Below the pieces are notes generated by a model. It did not search any database, had not been told where the DNA came from, and saw nothing but the letters and a program-made list of their open reading frames with translations. Below, piece by piece: positions 1 through 8,239 of a DNA stretch of 32,303 bases. The stretch spans positions 3,070-35,372 of the forward strand of contig PMKM01000123.1 of NCBI GenBank assembly GCA_003157745.1. The letters are read 5' to 3'. The translations under genes and the position numbers were made by a program. The DNA comes from Bryobacterales bacterium. GTDB lineage: Bacteria; Acidobacteriota; Terriglobia; Bryobacterales; Bryobacteraceae. The first letter of the stretch is position 1. Every line of letters begins with the position of its first letter.

Positions 1-1
1 G

Positions 2-1312
2 GCATCGGCCCAGCCCTCTCCAGTCAACCGGATGATGGAGGACTTCGCCACCGATTTCCGGGATGGTGTGGATATTAATCTGGGCATCGGATACGTGAAC
101 GAAAAGACGATTCCCGTGGCCCTCCTCACGGAAGCCGCGCAGGCTGTCGCCGGCGACCCGGTGAAATACCGGCAGGCGTTCAACTACGGCGGCCCGGCCG
201 GCTCGGCGAACCTGGTGAAATCCTTGCGCGGGTTCCTCGCCGGCACCGGGAACGGTGGTTTCGATGAGGCCACGGTGGCGCGCCGGCGGCTGATCATCGG
301 GCCGTGCGGCGCCACCAGCGTCCTCGATGGGTTGACGGATGTGATGGCGCCGGGACTCGTGGTCACCTCCGATCCGATGTATTACATCTATTGCGACGCG
401 CTCGAACGGAAAGGCTTCGAAGTGCTGGCCGTTCTGGAAGATGAAGAAGGAATCTCGGTGGCGGCGCTCGAAAGTAAGCTGCACGCGCTCGGCGGCGGCA
501 TAGACCGGATCGCGTTCTTTTACCTGGTGACGGTCAATAACCCCACCTGCACCATCCTGTCGAATGGGCGCCGCAGGGCGCTGCTCGAACTGGCGGCGCG
601 ACTATCGCGCGAACAGGGGCGCCAGATACCGATCTTTTACGATCTGGCCTACGAGTTACTTGTGCACGATCCGCTGGCTGGACCTTTTGTCTCGATGTTG
701 CCCGAAGACGCGGCGGGGATCGCCTACGAGATAGGAACTCTCTCGAAGGTGCTGGCGCCCGCGTTGCGTATCGGGTACCTGCTCGGTCCCGATGGTCCGC
801 TGATGAACGCCATGGTGCAGAGAACCAGCGATGCGGGATTCAGCGCGCCGCTGTTCGTTCAGGAGATGGCCGGCTATCTGCTCGATCGGCACGCAGCCGG
901 GCAGATCCGCGCGGTGAACGCCGGCTACCGCACGAAGGCACTGGCGGTGCGGAAAGCGATCGAGCTGAGCCTGGGAGATTTTCTGGACGAGTGCCGCGGC
1001 GGCAGCGCGGGCTTCTACTACTACCTGACGTTTCGGGATGTGGAAACCCATCCTTCGTCGTCCTTCTTCAAGTTTCTGACGCGCTCGACGGGCGACCCGG
1101 CACTGGACGGCCCACTCGAAAATCGGCGGCCGCGTGTGATGTACATTCCGGGCGAATACTGCGTGCACCCGCTGGGCGATCTGGTGGCGCAGGGCAGGCG
1201 GCAGCTTCGACTGTCCTATGGGTTCGAGGATGTTCCGGCGATTCTGCGCGCAATCGTTTGGATGAGAGAGGCGGCGGAATACGCTTGCGGGCGAGATCCG
1301 GCCGGAGCGTAG
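2..1312 (+). CDS. PLP-dependent class I/II aminotransferase (5' end probably outside window)
   Basis: Fold-type I aminotransferase; substrate unknown. Counting from the ATG at 32, the protein has an N-terminal substrate-binding segment (INLGIGYVNEKTIP), a Tyr/Gly-rich stretch (FNYGGPAGSANL), the PLP-contacting Asn in VNNPTC, Asp-x-Ala-Tyr in FYDLAYELL, the Schiff-base Lys in GTLSKVLAPALRIGY, and the carboxylate-binding Arg in RQLRLSYGF. The architecture matches the LysN/Aro8/MocR aminotransferase domain; no HTH domain is visible. The frame stays open to base 2, there is no clear ribosome binding site before ATG 32, and the upstream codons read as plausible protein, so the gene may start before the window. 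It converges on the dehydrogenase at 1357 with a 44-bp gap and no obvious terminator. The family is secure; the substrate is not. Confidence 0.88.
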   Translation, partial: ASAQPSPVNRMMEDFATDFRDGVDINLGIGYVNEKTIPVALLTEAAQAVAGDPVKYRQAFNYGGPAGSANLVKSLRGFLAGTGNGGFDEATVARRRLIIGPCGATSVLDGLTDVMAPGLVVTSDPMYYIYCDALERKGFEVLAVLEDEEGISVAALESKLHALGGGIDRIAFFYLVTVNNPTCTILSNGRRRALLELAARLSREQGRQIPIFYDLAYELLVHDPLAGPFVSMLPEDAAGIAYEIGTLSKVLAPALRIGYLLGPDGPLMNAMVQRTSDAGFSAPLFVQEMAGYLLDRHAAGQIRAVNAGYRTKALAVRKAIELSLGDFLDECRGGSAGFYYYLTFRDVETHPSSSFFKFLTRSTGDPALDGPLENRRPRVMYIPGEYCVHPLGDLVAQGRRQLRLSYGFEDVPAILRAIVWMREAAEYACGRDPAGA

Positions 1313-1356
1313 GACGCGCCGTCGGTACTGGGTTTCCGCTTCCGCCGGCGCCCGCC

Positions 1357-2340
1357 TCAGACGTCGGAGTCCTGAACCTCGAAGACGGCCTTGATGTAGT
1401 TCTTGTGGCTGGCCAGTTCGGCGAATACCTCGGGCACCTCGGCCAGCGGCATGCGGCAGGTGATCCACTGGTCCAGGTTGATTTCGCCGCGCTCGATCAT
1501 CCCGATCACGCGCGGAAACTGGTGGTGGCTATTGCGGCTCGCGATAATCGTGAGTTCGCGCCGAATGAACGGCGTGTGGTCGAAGGGAATGAAGCCCAGG
1601 AACTGGCCGACCAGCACCAGCCGGCCGGCCGGACCCACGCGGTTGAAGCTGGCCGTGATGGCCTCCTCATCGCCCGTGCAGTCGAACACGACCGATGCCG
1701 GGCGGCCGTCGTACTCGGGCAACACTTCCACGCCAAAGCGCCCGGCGAATTGGCGGCGGAACTCGGCCTTCTCGATAATCCGCGCGGAGGCGCCCGCCGT
1801 CAGCGCAAACTGGAGCACCGACAGCCCGATCGGCCCCGCGCCCACAATCAGAACGTCTTCGCCTGCGGCGAGCCCGCTCCTCGCCACCGCATGCGCGCCA
1901 ATGGTCAGGAATTCCACCAGCGCCAGTTGATCGAAAGAGAGCCGTTCCGACTTGTACAGGCGCTCCACCGGCACATTCATCAAACCCCGCATCCCGCCGT
2001 CCACGTGCACACCTAACACCGACATGCTCTCGCAGCAGTTGGGGCGATGCAGAAGGCAAGGCCTGCAAACGCCGCACGTCAGGTGCGGCTCGACGGCGCA
2101 CCGGTCTCCCGGCCGGATGCCCCGGCTGTTGTCCGGCACCTCCAGTACCTCGCAGCTCAACTCATGACCGATGATCCGCGGATAAGTGTAATTGGCCTGA
2201 TGCCCCTCGAAGGCGTGCCAATCGCTGCCGCATATGGCGACCCGGTGAACTCTCACCAGCGCCTCGCCGGGCTGCCAGACCACAGGCGGCACGACGTGTC
2301 CCACGAATTGCCGTGGTGCTTCAAGTACGATCTGTCGCAT
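1357..2340 (-). CDS. Zinc-dependent alcohol dehydrogenase (MDR superfamily)
   Basis: Medium-chain NAD(P)-dependent dehydrogenase of the threonine/sorbitol/galactonate dehydrogenase type, 327 residues, cytosolic. Catalytic zinc ligands are visible as Cys37 (AICGSDWH), His59-Glu60 (GHE) and probably Glu143. The structural zinc lobe is CGVCRPC plus the Cys pair near 102-103. The Rossmann glycine motif GAGPIG is at about 167-172. The ATG at 2340 was chosen because the protein from MRQIVLEAPRQF aligns with normal MDR N-termini, while the longer open frame to 2457 adds residues not typical of the family. It lies 205 bp downstream of the glxA-like regulator on the same strand, so co-transcription is possible but not shown. 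Substrate unknown; a sugar acid or polyol is likely from the subfamily look. Confidence 0.9.
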   Translation of the reverse strand: MRQIVLEAPRQFVGHVVPPVVWQPGEALVRVHRVAICGSDWHAFEGHQANYTYPRIIGHELSCEVLEVPDNSRGIRPGDRCAVEPHLTCGVCRPCLLHRPNCCESMSVLGVHVDGGMRGLMNVPVERLYKSERLSFDQLALVEFLTIGAHAVARSGLAAGEDVLIVGAGPIGLSVLQFALTAGASARIIEKAEFRRQFAGRFGVEVLPEYDGRPASVVFDCTGDEEAITASFNRVGPAGRLVLVGQFLGFIPFDHTPFIRRELTIIASRNSHHQFPRVIGMIERGEINLDQWITCRMPLAEVPEVFAELASHKNYIKAVFEVQDSDV

Positions 2341-2545
2341 GGCGTATCGGACCCCACAGTATAACAATCGACGAGCGGGTGAAGCAGGCCACACGTAATA
2401 ACGCTGTGCGTCGAAACGCCCGTAGCCGAACTGGTCCGCATCCAGACGGCGTCGCACGGACGCAACCCAGATGGCCGCGGGCCGCCGATCGGGGCGTGTG
2501 CCACAACGGTGAAGACGGGAAACGCGTCGCCGGTTTGGTGCATCA

Positions 2546-3502
2546 CTATGCTCTGAGCCGCCTGCGGTACTCGGCGGGCGAGAGGCCTAACTCCCGCCGA
2601 AAGACTTTGCGAAAGGACGGGACGTCGGTTACGCCGACACTTGCAATGGCCTCCTCCACGCCGACCTTGGGATCTCGAAGCAGGTGGCGCACCTTTTCGA
2701 TGCGCTTAAGCTGAACGAACTTCTTCGGGGTTACCCCATACACTCTCACGAATTCCCGATGAAACGATCGGAAACTGAGGTTGCACACCTCGGCCATGTC
2801 GCTCACAGTTACAGCCGCGGAAAGGCGACCCTGGAGCCACTTCTCGAGCCTCTGCATCCTGGGATCTTCGATCCGCTGAAACACGAGGCTGGTCGCGTAG
2901 ACCGACTGGCGCTGGCGCACGGAGTCCGCGAGGATGAGGCGTCCAACCTCATGCGAGGCCGCTCGCGTGCACGTCCGCTCCACCAGCGCAAGTGTTAGAT
3001 CGATGGCGGCCAGGCACCCGCCTGCCGTGACGATGTCTCCGCCATCGCAGATCATGCGCGAGGCATCCCACTTCACATCGGGAAACCGTTGCGCCGCGCG
3101 TGAAATCCAGTTCCAGTGCGTGGTTGCGTCGCGACCCGCAAGCAGACCGCTCTGCGCCACCAGCAGCGAACCGAAACACGCGGAGTAGATCTTGGTCCGC
3201 TTGCCGTGCAGCGTCCGGATAAGGCGCGATTCACCGGGATGTCCGGCGAACGGATCTTTTGCAGGAGCCAGGGGAGGCACGATCAGGTAATCGATCGGGC
3301 CGGCTGGGTGGGACAGCAGGATCGAAACCGGCCCGATCGTCACGGTCTTCAGGCCGGGTCTCGCGACGAGTCGCACCTCGAAGCAATCGCGGCCCAGTAG
3401 TTGATTCGTGCGCAGGAGGATGTCGCGCATGAGCAGGGCCAGGCTGAGCGAAACATCCCGGTGCAGGAGAATACCGACGCGACAATGTGGCAGTTTTGCC
3501 AT
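2546..3502 (-). CDS. GlxA-family transcriptional regulator (DJ-1/PfpI domain + AraC HTH)
   Basis: Regulator of 318 residues. An N-terminal class I glutamine amidotransferase-like (DJ-1/PfpI) domain (about 1-180) has the nucleophile-elbow Cys109 in YSACFGSLLVAQ followed by GRDATTHW, typical of the GlxA group. A C-terminal AraC/XylS double HTH (about 215-318) contains the family pattern VYGVTPKKFVQLKRIEKVRHLL and a terminal LGLSPAEYRRRL. Members of this group usually act as activators responding to small nitrogenous or osmolyte compounds. ATG 3502 is preferred; an upstream in-frame TTG at 3514 is possible. The gene is divergent from the MBL-fold gene at 3575, and two palindromes at 3488-3522 overlap its start, which suggests autoregulation. 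Ligand unknown. Confidence 0.88.
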   Translation of the reverse strand: MAKLPHCRVGILLHRDVSLSLALLMRDILLRTNQLLGRDCFEVRLVARPGLKTVTIGPVSILLSHPAGPIDYLIVPPLAPAKDPFAGHPGESRLIRTLHGKRTKIYSACFGSLLVAQSGLLAGRDATTHWNWISRAAQRFPDVKWDASRMICDGGDIVTAGGCLAAIDLTLALVERTCTRAASHEVGRLILADSVRQRQSVYATSLVFQRIEDPRMQRLEKWLQGRLSAAVTVSDMAEVCNLSFRSFHREFVRVYGVTPKKFVQLKRIEKVRHLLRDPKVGVEEAIASVGVTDVPSFRKVFRRELGLSPAEYRRRLRA

Positions 3503-3522
3503 CCTTAATGGCAATTATGCCA
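3488..3522. promoter_or_regulatory. Candidate paired operator, two TGGCA-N4-TGCCA palindromes
   Basis: Two inverted repeats with identical 5-bp arms and 4-bp spacers lie at 3488-3501 (TGGCAGTTTTGCCA) and 3509-3522 (TGGCAATTATGCCA). Their starts are 21 bp apart, about two helical turns, so both would face the same side of the DNA. They sit in the divergent region between the GlxA-type regulator and the MBL-fold gene, the first one overlapping the regulator's start codon. The repeats are seen directly; binding by the regulator is inference. Confidence 0.55.
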
Positions 3523-3574
3523 CTGGCCGTCACAGGGAACAAGGGCTACGATCGGAGTCGAGAGGAAATCGCCC

Positions 3575-4387
3575 ATGCCAGCCATGCCCACCCCGCCCGC
3601 CATCGTTATCCAATACGTTGGAGGGCCGACGGCGATTATCGAAGTCGCCGGCTTGCGGTTCCTGACCGATCCAACGTTCGCCGCTCCGGGGCCGTACCAA
3701 TCGGGATCGGTCGTTCTCGAAAAGACCGCCTCCCCGGCTCTTTCCGCGGACCATATCGGCCGGATCGACGCAGTCCTGTTAAGTCATGATCAGCATGCGG
3801 ACAATCTCGATCCCGCGGGCCGGGCGCTCATCGCGAACCTGCTCACCCTGACGACGCCCGCCGGAGCGAAGCGGCTCGGCGGCGAGTCCATCGGGATGGC
3901 TCCATGGGAGTCGCGCGAATTCGACGCGCCCCAGGGCATCCGGATCAGGGTGACGGCGACTCCGGCGCGTCACGGTCCCGCGGGCATCGAACCACTGCTC
4001 GGCGACGTGACCGGATTCGCGATCTCGTCGGTGGTTCCGCGGCGCGACCTCGTTTACGTCACGGGCGATACGGTGTGGTTCACCGGTACAGCCGAAGCGG
4101 CCCGGCGCTTCGATCCCGCGGCCGTGCTGGTCTTCGCCGGAGCTGCGCGAACCCGAGGGCCGTTCCATTTGACCATGGACACTAACGACGTCGTGGAGGC
4201 GGCCGTCGCGTTTCCTCGTGCGGCGATTATTCCGATTCATCACTCCGGGTGGGCGCACTTCAGTCAGTCGCAGGACGACATCATCCAGACCTTCGCGATC
4301 CTGCATTTGTCCGGCCGCCTGCGGCCAGTGTCGCCGTCCGGAACCATCGTGATCGTTCCGGATGAAGCCGCGGCGCCGGTAAGATGA
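3575..4387 (+). CDS. MBL-fold metal-dependent hydrolase (UlaG-like)
   Basis: Metallo-beta-lactamase-fold protein of 270 residues, resembling the L-ascorbate-6-phosphate lactonase (UlaG)/RomA-like group; probably cytosolic, with no signal peptide. Seen: an N-terminal beta-sandwich start (IQYVGGPTAIIEVAGLRFLTDPTF), the first metal motif region VLLSHDQHADNLD, a second His in ATPARHGP, the Asp in YVTGDTVWF, and the C-terminal His in IIPIHHSGWAHF. The first motif departs from the textbook HxHxDH: a Gln sits where a His ligand might be expected. A purine-rich ribosome binding site (GAGAGGAAAT) precedes ATG 3575; ATG 3584 is an alternative. It is transcribed away from the GlxA-type regulator and is the likely target of that regulator. 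Substrate unknown. Confidence 0.82.
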   Translation: MPAMPTPPAIVIQYVGGPTAIIEVAGLRFLTDPTFAAPGPYQSGSVVLEKTASPALSADHIGRIDAVLLSHDQHADNLDPAGRALIANLLTLTTPAGAKRLGGESIGMAPWESREFDAPQGIRIRVTATPARHGPAGIEPLLGDVTGFAISSVVPRRDLVYVTGDTVWFTGTAEAARRFDPAAVLVFAGAARTRGPFHLTMDTNDVVEAAVAFPRAAIIPIHHSGWAHFSQSQDDIIQTFAILHLSGRLRPVSPSGTIVIVPDEAAAPVR

Positions 4388-4526
4388 CCGCAGTCCGAAG
4401 CCGGCGACCGCCCCAGGGGTTGCGGCGCCGACACACTCGTCGAAGCGGTTGTTATAGTGATTACGTACGATGGCCGGAGAGCCCGCCCTCCGCCCATGCG
4501 CAGCGGCGGCAGAGTGGTGACTCCGG

Positions 4527-5789
4527 ATGAGCGCAGCGATGAACGTCTATGGCTTCGCGTTAAGCGCGATCTCGTTTTTGTGGCGCAGGCTGATGTTCCG
4601 CACATCCTTCGTGGCTGTGACCGGCAGCCTGGGTAAGACGACGTCGACGCGCGCGATTGCGACGGTGCTTTCGGCAAGGTACTCGACGAACGCTACCCGG
4701 GACGGCGATAACAGCCGAATCGGACTGGCCGAATCGATTCTGCGCACGAGATGGCGTCACCGGCTCAGCGTCATCGAGATCGGCACCAAACTTCCGGGGG
4801 CCCTGCGCCGTGGCGCGTGGCAGGTGAAACCGGATACCGTGGTTGTGCTCAACGTTGCCCGCTGCCACATGGACAATTTTGCGACTCTGGAGGATATCGC
4901 GGCGGAGAAGGCGTCCTTGTTGCGCCGGTTGGGTCCGCGCGGCGTGGCGATTCTCAACGGAGACGATCCGCGCGTGCGAGCCATGGCGGAGCGGTGCCGC
5001 GCGAGAGTCCTGACATTCGGGACGTCGCCGGACTCCGATGTCTGGGCGAGCGACGTTTCGGCGCAGTGGCCTTCCCGGCTGTCTTTCATCGCCCATTGCG
5101 GCACCCGTTCTCATCCGGTCCAGACGCAGTTCGCGGGCGAGCACTGGGTCCACGGGGCGCTGGCCGCGCTGGCGACAGGGCTCGCCTACGACCTCGATCT
5201 TTCCGTGGCGGCATCCGCATTGGCTGGTTGCGAGCCGTTCGCGGCGCGGCTGCAGCCGTTGCCGCTGCCCTCGGGAGCCACGATTTTGCGGGACGACTTT
5301 CTCCCCTCGATCGATTCCTGCGGGCAGGCCCTGCGGCTAATGCGCACGGCTCGCGCGCGCCGCCGGCTGCTCGCGATCAGCGACGTCACCGATTCCGGAC
5401 AACCGGAGAAGGAGCGGCACCAGTGGATTGGCGCGGCCGCGGCGGCATCGGTGGATTTCGCGGTGTTCTACGGAGAGCACGCCGAGATGACCGCGGGCGC
5501 GGCCGTCGCGGCCGGGATGAAGCCGGAATGCGTGCGTGCTTTTCCTTCCCAGAAGGACGCGGGCGACTACTTGCTCTCCGCGCTTCGCGAGGGAGATCTG
5601 CTGCTGCTGCGGTGCAACATGGTCGACCACGCCGACAGAATCTACTGGGCGCAGTTCGGCTCGGTGGCGTGTTCCAGGATGCACTGTGACCTGATTCGTA
5701 TGTGCGACTCCTGTTCGGAACTGCGGCCCGGCCTCGAGCGCGCCATGGCGCTCCCGCCGGACCAGCGACCCGTGTGGCGCCCGAAGTGA
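4527..5789 (+). CDS. Mur ligase-like protein lacking the MurF N-terminal domain
   Basis: ATP-dependent amide ligase of the Mur/FolC superfamily, 420 residues. The central ATPase domain has the P-loop VTGSLGKTTST (about 31-41), DGDNSRIGLAES, a Glu-Ile-Gly segment (VIEIGTKLPGAL), VVLNVARCHMDNF, AAEKASLL and NGDDPR. The C-terminal Rossmann-like domain has GATILRDDFLPSIDSCGQAL, corresponding to the MurF 'DDSYNANP' region, and ISDVTDSG. Canonical MurF has an N-terminal UDP-binding domain of about 80-100 residues before the P-loop; here the P-loop begins at residue 33, preceded only by a hydrophobic segment (FALSAISFLWRRLMF) that may anchor it to the membrane. The C-terminal tail has a Cys pair in MCDSCSEL. 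It is therefore probably not the housekeeping MurF. Substrate unknown. It converges on the gene ending at 5821 with a 31-bp gap. Confidence 0.78.
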   Translation: MSAAMNVYGFALSAISFLWRRLMFRTSFVAVTGSLGKTTSTRAIATVLSARYSTNATRDGDNSRIGLAESILRTRWRHRLSVIEIGTKLPGALRRGAWQVKPDTVVVLNVARCHMDNFATLEDIAAEKASLLRRLGPRGVAILNGDDPRVRAMAERCRARVLTFGTSPDSDVWASDVSAQWPSRLSFIAHCGTRSHPVQTQFAGEHWVHGALAALATGLAYDLDLSVAASALAGCEPFAARLQPLPLPSGATILRDDFLPSIDSCGQALRLMRTARARRRLLAISDVTDSGQPEKERHQWIGAAAAASVDFAVFYGEHAEMTAGAAVAAGMKPECVRAFPSQKDAGDYLLSALREGDLLLLRCNMVDHADRIYWAQFGSVACSRMHCDLIRMCDSCSELRPGLERAMALPPDQRPVWRPK

Positions 5790-5820
5790 CATCCAAGCCA
5801 TCATCCGCTTTGCGCGCCAC

Positions 5821-7334
5821 TCAGAGCGAACCCACCGGTATCAGCACGAAACGCTCAACCTCGACGCGGGCGCTCTTGTCGATTCGGCTGCGGTCGCGAT
5901 GGAACAGGATCGCGAACTCATCGAACCACCGCAACCCGGGCGCCGTGGGAATCGAGAACTCGAGGGTCTCGCGAACGGGCAGGCTGCCTGGAGACGATCT
6001 CACCGGACGCGTCCCGAGGCTTAGCGAAGGCCGTCCACGCCGTCCGGCGTCGACAAGGATGAGTTCCAGGCCAACCGTTCCCGGATAGCGATCCGCATTC
6101 CGGATGGCGACCTCGATTCTGCCGCAGCATCGCAGGTCGACGGGGCGGTCCAGCCTGTCGTGCGCCTCCATCTCCAGCGGCACGCGATTCGTGCTGCTGA
6201 ATCCAAGTTCCGCCGGACTGCCTCTTCGGAAGAACGAGCCGTGTGGAGGCCGCACGTATGGCGCCCGGAACATCCAGTACTCGCCGGAAAAGGGAATGCC
6301 CAACGGGCGGGTGATGTGAGCGGAAGAGCCGATCCCGTAAAGAACCGGAGCGACCAGCGTGGTCTCGGGCTTCACCTCCGGCCACAGGATTACGCCGGGG
6401 AATTCGTCGTCGCCGACTCTTCCGATACCGCCGGCGGGTACATAGCCTGGATCGCCCATCGCCATCGGCTCGTAGGTGCGGGGCGCCCTGCGCGGCGTGC
6501 GCGCCCCGTGGCCATAGAGCACCTGCGCGAGCAGGGAACGTGCCGTTTCCAGCAACCCGGGGCCGGGCCGGTAACTCGAATCTCCCGGCCGCTGGTATGC
6601 GTGCATCGACCCGTGTGTCAAAGTGCCTACGGTCAAGACGGCAGCTAACAACACAGTCAGGAGGGAAGCCATGCTGGAAGCCGGCAATCCCCGTGGTTTT
6701 CCGCCAGGCGCCCCTCCGGCAGCCATGCCGAGCACCGTCAACAATACTGCGCTCACGGCGAAACAGCCAACAGCCAACAGAGGGTACCGCATCATGCCCG
6801 CTGCCGTGCCCGCCTGGAGAAACAAGGCCAGTGTCAGAGCGGGAACCAATTGCCGGAAGAGAGCAGGTGCGGGACGCGCGTAGTCCTCGAACAGGCAGTC
6901 CACGCCGGGCGCGGGCAGCGGACGCTCCGGTTTCGCTTGTGCGAACGCCCACTCCGAATAGAGAACCCGGGTAATGCCGACTACCAGAATGAACCCGGCG
7001 ACCATGGTTGCCGGGGAGTACTCGGCCAGCAGTACCGCGGTTGGAGTGATCCATGCGCCTGCCATCGACGTGCGCAGGAGCGTGCGCCCGGTCTGGGCCG
7101 TGATCGGCTCGACAAACAGAATTGCGCGCCGGCGAATATGCCGCAGCAACAGAGCCAAGCCAGCAGCGAGAGCCCCAACACCCACTCGATCGTAATCGGC
7201 ATTGGATCGAGAGATAGTAACACGGTCCAGACAACACAGCCGGTGACGATTAGGCTGGCGATTTGCGCGCCGAGCACAAAGTGGCCGCGCGAAGGGGACC
7301 GAGCGGGCTCCGTGCCGGGCAGAGCTTCAGTCAC
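5821..7334 (-). CDS. Large membrane protein of unknown function, probable frameshift near 7110-7185
   Basis: I do not recognise the family. An N-terminal half with about six to seven hydrophobic segments (such as MAGAWITPTAVLLAEYSPAT and SMASLLTVLLAAVLTVGTL) is followed by a soluble, beta-rich C-terminal part of about 250 residues. The uninterrupted frame runs from a GTG at 7185 (454 residues). Upstream, a different minus frame from a GTG at 7334 encodes two good membrane segments (QIASLIVTGCVVWTVLLSL and WVLGLSLLAWLCCCGIFAG) with G/C at nearly every third codon position, whereas the 7185 frame loses that bias before about 7125. The two frames join if one base is missing around 7110-7185; the span 5821-7334 is one base short of a multiple of three. 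The alternative is a genuine start at 7185. The C-terminal domain may be periplasmic. Confidence 0.6.
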
Positions 7335-7525
7335 CCCATGTTGGACACCGGCATAGCGTCGCGGGTTCCCGCCGCGTGCTGCGGCGTTCGCCAGCCGAGC
7401 CGCTGAACGCCAGGGAACATTGTACGAGAATGGCAATTCCATCTCAGAGTAATTCGAATGGCGGCTCGGCGACGACGTTGGCGCCGGCAAGTGCGGGGGC
7501 GCATGACGACGAGCACGTTCGCAGG

Positions 7526-7660
7526 GTGGGGCAGGCGCCCAGTTTTCGGACCCGCGGCGATCTTCGCCCGCCAACCGCACGGCTCGATCAGGGCGGGTTC
7601 GTTCCGGATGCCGGTGGGGTATCGAATGCAGGAGTTGGCAGGCGGAAGCCCCTGCCCCAC
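7526..7660. repeat. Inverted repeat GTGGGGCAGG / CCTGCCCCAC
   Basis: A perfect 10-bp inverted repeat: GTGGGGCAGG at 7526-7535 and CCTGCCCCAC at 7651-7660, separated by 115 bp of non-coding sequence. It could bound a small dispersed intergenic element. The repeat is seen directly; its nature is unknown. Confidence 0.45.
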
Positions 7661-7837
7661 TTCCTGGCGCGGAGACCCTCGGGACTGCGGCCACACCATG
7701 TTAGAGACTGACGTGAAACCGCCGTTGCACTGCCGCCAACCGCTCCGCTCGAGAACCGACGAAGCTTGTTGATTCCGTTTTGGCGTCCAGCGGGTTCTGC
7801 ATCACCATGGGTGAGCCGCAGGCCCATAGAGACTCCC

Positions 7838-7944
7838 TGACCGCGTGCGGCTCCGAGCGGAGATTGGATCATGAGCGCCAGGGTTGATTCGAGCGGCTGA
7901 GGAGGCTGCGCCGGATTGGTTCGATGGGATTCCGCGCGCGGTCA
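7838..7944. repeat. Inverted repeat TGACCGCGTGCGG / CCGCGCGCGGTCA
   Basis: Arms at 7838-7850 and 7932-7944 match at 12 of 13 positions as inverted repeats, 81 bp apart. The left arm continues into a small palindrome, CTCCGAGCGGAG (7851-7862). The right arm abuts the terminator at 7947-7989. This may be a structured intergenic (REP-like) element; copies elsewhere in the genome would be needed to establish that. Confidence 0.45.
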
Positions 7945-7946
7945 GC

Positions 7947-7989
7947 AAAAAAAGGCGCTCCCTCCCTGCCTGTGGCGGGAAAGGAGCGC
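7947..7989 (-). terminator. Rho-independent terminator, minus strand
   Basis: Read on the minus strand, GCGCTCC (7989-7983) pairs with GGAGCGC (7961-7955). An inner stem CCCGCC/GGCAGGG adds to the hairpin, and CTTTTTTT follows directly (7954-7947). This is a good intrinsic terminator about 250 bp past the stop of the methyltransferase-GT2 gene and probably ends that operon's transcript. Confidence 0.7.
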
Positions 7990-8239
7990 ATACGGTTCTC
8001 TCTCGAAATTCGGGTTAAGCGCCGCAGAGCCGTGCAGCGCCGCGATCAGGCCGCCGATCGAGTCTCGAACCAGCCGGCGTGGGGTCCGGCTTGTTCAAGA
8101 ATGCTGCATTTATTGAGTGCGCGCAACCCTGTCACCCCTTAATAACCGTACTGGTACCGCTGAAATAGCGACATTAAACGACTAATAACTGTCGATAATA
8201 TCTCACTATACGCCGAAGTAAGTAGGCCCACTCGAGCAG

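Larger units (their letters stand above)
7335..8239. other. Gene-poor interval with inverted repeats and a terminator
   Basis: About 0.9 kb without a convincing gene. Open frames here (for example 7924-8142 and 7588-7872) lack ribosome binding sites, recognisable domains and consistent codon bias. The interval holds a 10-bp inverted repeat (7526/7651), a 13-bp near-perfect inverted repeat (7838/7932), a minus-strand rho-independent terminator (7947-7989) and a noticeably AT-richer patch at about 8100-8240 directly after the end of the glycan operon. Confidence 0.6.

Noticed and set aside
7376-7772. Overlapping open frames of about 100-110 codons in the gene-poor interval
   Set aside because: Arg-rich, mutually overlapping in different frames, no ribosome binding site; they cross the inverted repeats. 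Not supported as genes.
7924-8142. 72-codon open frame
   Set aside because: Covers the terminator hairpin and repeat arm; composition is not protein-like.
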